This document shows positions 5,887 through 6,347 of a stretch of DNA of 6,347 nucleotides, piece by piece. The translations under genes and the position numbers were made by a program. Position 1 is the first letter of the stretch. Each line of letters begins with the position of its first letter. This DNA comes from Nitrososphaerota archaeon (GTDB lineage Archaea; Thermoproteota; Nitrososphaeria; Nitrososphaerales; Nitrosopumilaceae): the NCBI GenBank assembly GCA_002730325.1, contig PBZV01000024.1, positions 1 through 6,347 of the forward strand. Direction: 5' to 3'. The notes below the pieces were generated by a model. That model ran no database searches, was not told the DNA's origin, and worked only from the letters and a program-made list of their open reading frames with translations.

Positions 5887-6120
5887 CTAAATTAACGAAT
5901 CGGGATCATCCCCTTGAAATACATCATCATCATTTGAATCAAACTTTTCTCTCTCATTTCTTTCCCTTCTGATTATCAAAATAGATACAACTATTGATAC
6001 AACTGCAAGAATTAACCAAAAAGCTCCCGCTGTCTGCATGAATAACATTACGAATGTAATGCCAATTGAAAGTAAACCGTATCCTATGATAATTTGTCCA
6101 TAATTCCTGCTAAATTCCAA
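5887..6120 (-). CDS. 77-aa two-helix membrane protein with acidic tail, TTG start
   Basis: I do not recognise the family. The protein has two hydrophobic segments, residues ~8-28 (QIIIGYGLLSIGITFVMLFM) and ~32-50 (GAFWLILAVVSIVVSILII), then a basic RRERNERE stretch and a strongly acidic tail (DSNDDDVFQGDDPDSLI). By the positive-inside rule the arginine-rich stretch should be cytoplasmic, giving a hairpin with both ends inside. The TTG at 6120 is the only usable start before the first helix: a stop lies three codons upstream and the next ATGs fall inside helix 1. TTTTTTTA on the minus strand (6143-6150) is centred 27 nt upstream, supporting a leaderless TTG start. Confidence 0.75.
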   Translation of the reverse strand: MEFSRNYGQIIIGYGLLSIGITFVMLFMQTAGAFWLILAVVSIVVSILIIRRERNEREKFDSNDDDVFQGDDPDSLI

Positions 6121-6142
6121 TGATGATCATAAACTGTCACAC

Positions 6143-6150
6143 TAAAAAAA
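6143..6150 (-). promoter_or_regulatory. TATA-like box of the 77-aa membrane protein gene
   Basis: TTTTTTTA on the minus strand is centred 27 nt before the TTG start at 6120. The rest of 6121-6254 holds the palindromes ATGATCAT (6123-6130) and CATGATCATG (6224-6233) and no convincing gene. Confidence 0.4.
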
Positions 6151-6254
6151 CTCACTCCGCCGTAAAGTTTGATACTAACAAAGAAAACCCCTTTTTTGAA
6201 ATGAAAATAATTACTCAAATAAGCATGATCATGTTTAGTTCATGCCTAATAGTA

Positions 6255-6267
6255 GACATTTTTATCT
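6255..6267 (+). promoter_or_regulatory. TATA promoter of the gene entering at the 3' edge
   Basis: GACATTTTTATCT is an exact copy of the element at 5713-5725. Its TTTTTATC core is centred 29 nt before the TTG at 6292, the distance expected for a leaderless start. Confidence 0.5.
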
Positions 6268-6291
6268 AATCTCATACCCATTTTTCTATAA

Positions 6292-6347
6292 TTGGTTCAA
6301 ACTGACGAAGAACATAATGTAACTACAGTGAAAGTTCCAAATTTCTT
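6292..6347 (+). CDS. Start of an unidentified protein, 3' partial, probable TTG start
   Basis: A frame beginning with TTG at 6292 runs open to the window end, encoding (M)VQTDEEHNVTTVKVPNF. An in-frame TAA lies directly upstream (6289-6291), so TTG 6292 is the earliest start; GTG 6328 is an alternative. The promoter copy at 6255-6267 is correctly spaced for TTG. The fragment T-V-K-V-P-N-F resembles the beta-strand start of archaeal ribbon-helix-helix proteins (TVKVPKFL-type), but only about 18 residues are visible, so this is a guess. Confidence 0.5.
   Translation, partial: MVQTDEEHNVTTVKVPNF

Noticed and set aside
5858..5890. 10-aa frame MAFIGIRNKF
   Set aside because: Too short, no promoter, lies between convergent stops.
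6201..6269. 22-aa hydrophobic frame (MKIITQISMIMFSS...)
   Set aside because: It has no well-placed TATA box, ends inside the promoter element of the next gene and has no distinctive motif; likely chance.
1..6347. CRISPR array, insertion sequence or rRNA
   Set aside because: No spaced direct repeats, transposase motifs or rRNA-like stretches were seen on either strand.

Overview
The window looks like a chromosomal segment of an ammonia-oxidising archaeon (Nitrososphaerota/Thaumarchaeota, Nitrosopumilus-like). The signs are a strongly AT-rich sequence, a secreted type 1 copper domain ending in the C-M-V-H-P-W-M ligand loop, a C-terminal PEFG-type surface-anchoring tail, an archaeal PurP, an archaeal-type AspRS with an N-terminal OB fold, and genes whose start codons sit about 26-30 nt behind TATA-like boxes, as expected for leaderless archaeal transcripts. 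The assignment comes from recognising families, not from a database search.

Layout: (1) 1-1815 (+), 5'-truncated gene for a large extracytoplasmic protein: cupredoxin, then a long all-helical region that resembles the extracytoplasmic domain of FTR1-type iron permeases, then a PEFG-type transmembrane tail. (2) 1886-2911 (-), purP, a purine biosynthesis ligase convergent with gene 1 across T-rich terminators. (3) 2912-3174, an AT-rich intergenic region holding a compact GC-rich island (3035-3145) closed by a 15-bp inverted repeat, which is a candidate structured RNA or small mobile remnant. (4) 3910-3175 (-), a two-gene unit: a 69-aa protein of unknown function and a small nitroreductase-family flavoprotein. 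(5) 3911-4156, a divergent control region. (6) 4157-5467 (+), aspS, whose anticodon-loop proline suggests a non-discriminating enzyme. (7) 5468-6347, a cluster of small genes: a 44-aa putative zinc-binding microprotein, a 35-aa single-helix membrane microprotein, a convergent 77-aa two-helix membrane protein, and the first codons of a further + strand gene that probably starts with TTG.

The genes do not form one pathway. Purine synthesis and translation genes are interleaved with a probable surface metal-handling protein and several microproteins. The most interesting items are the cupredoxin/FTR1-like architecture, the unexplained GC-rich structured island, the zinc-binding microprotein, and a 13-nt promoter element found in front of two different genes.
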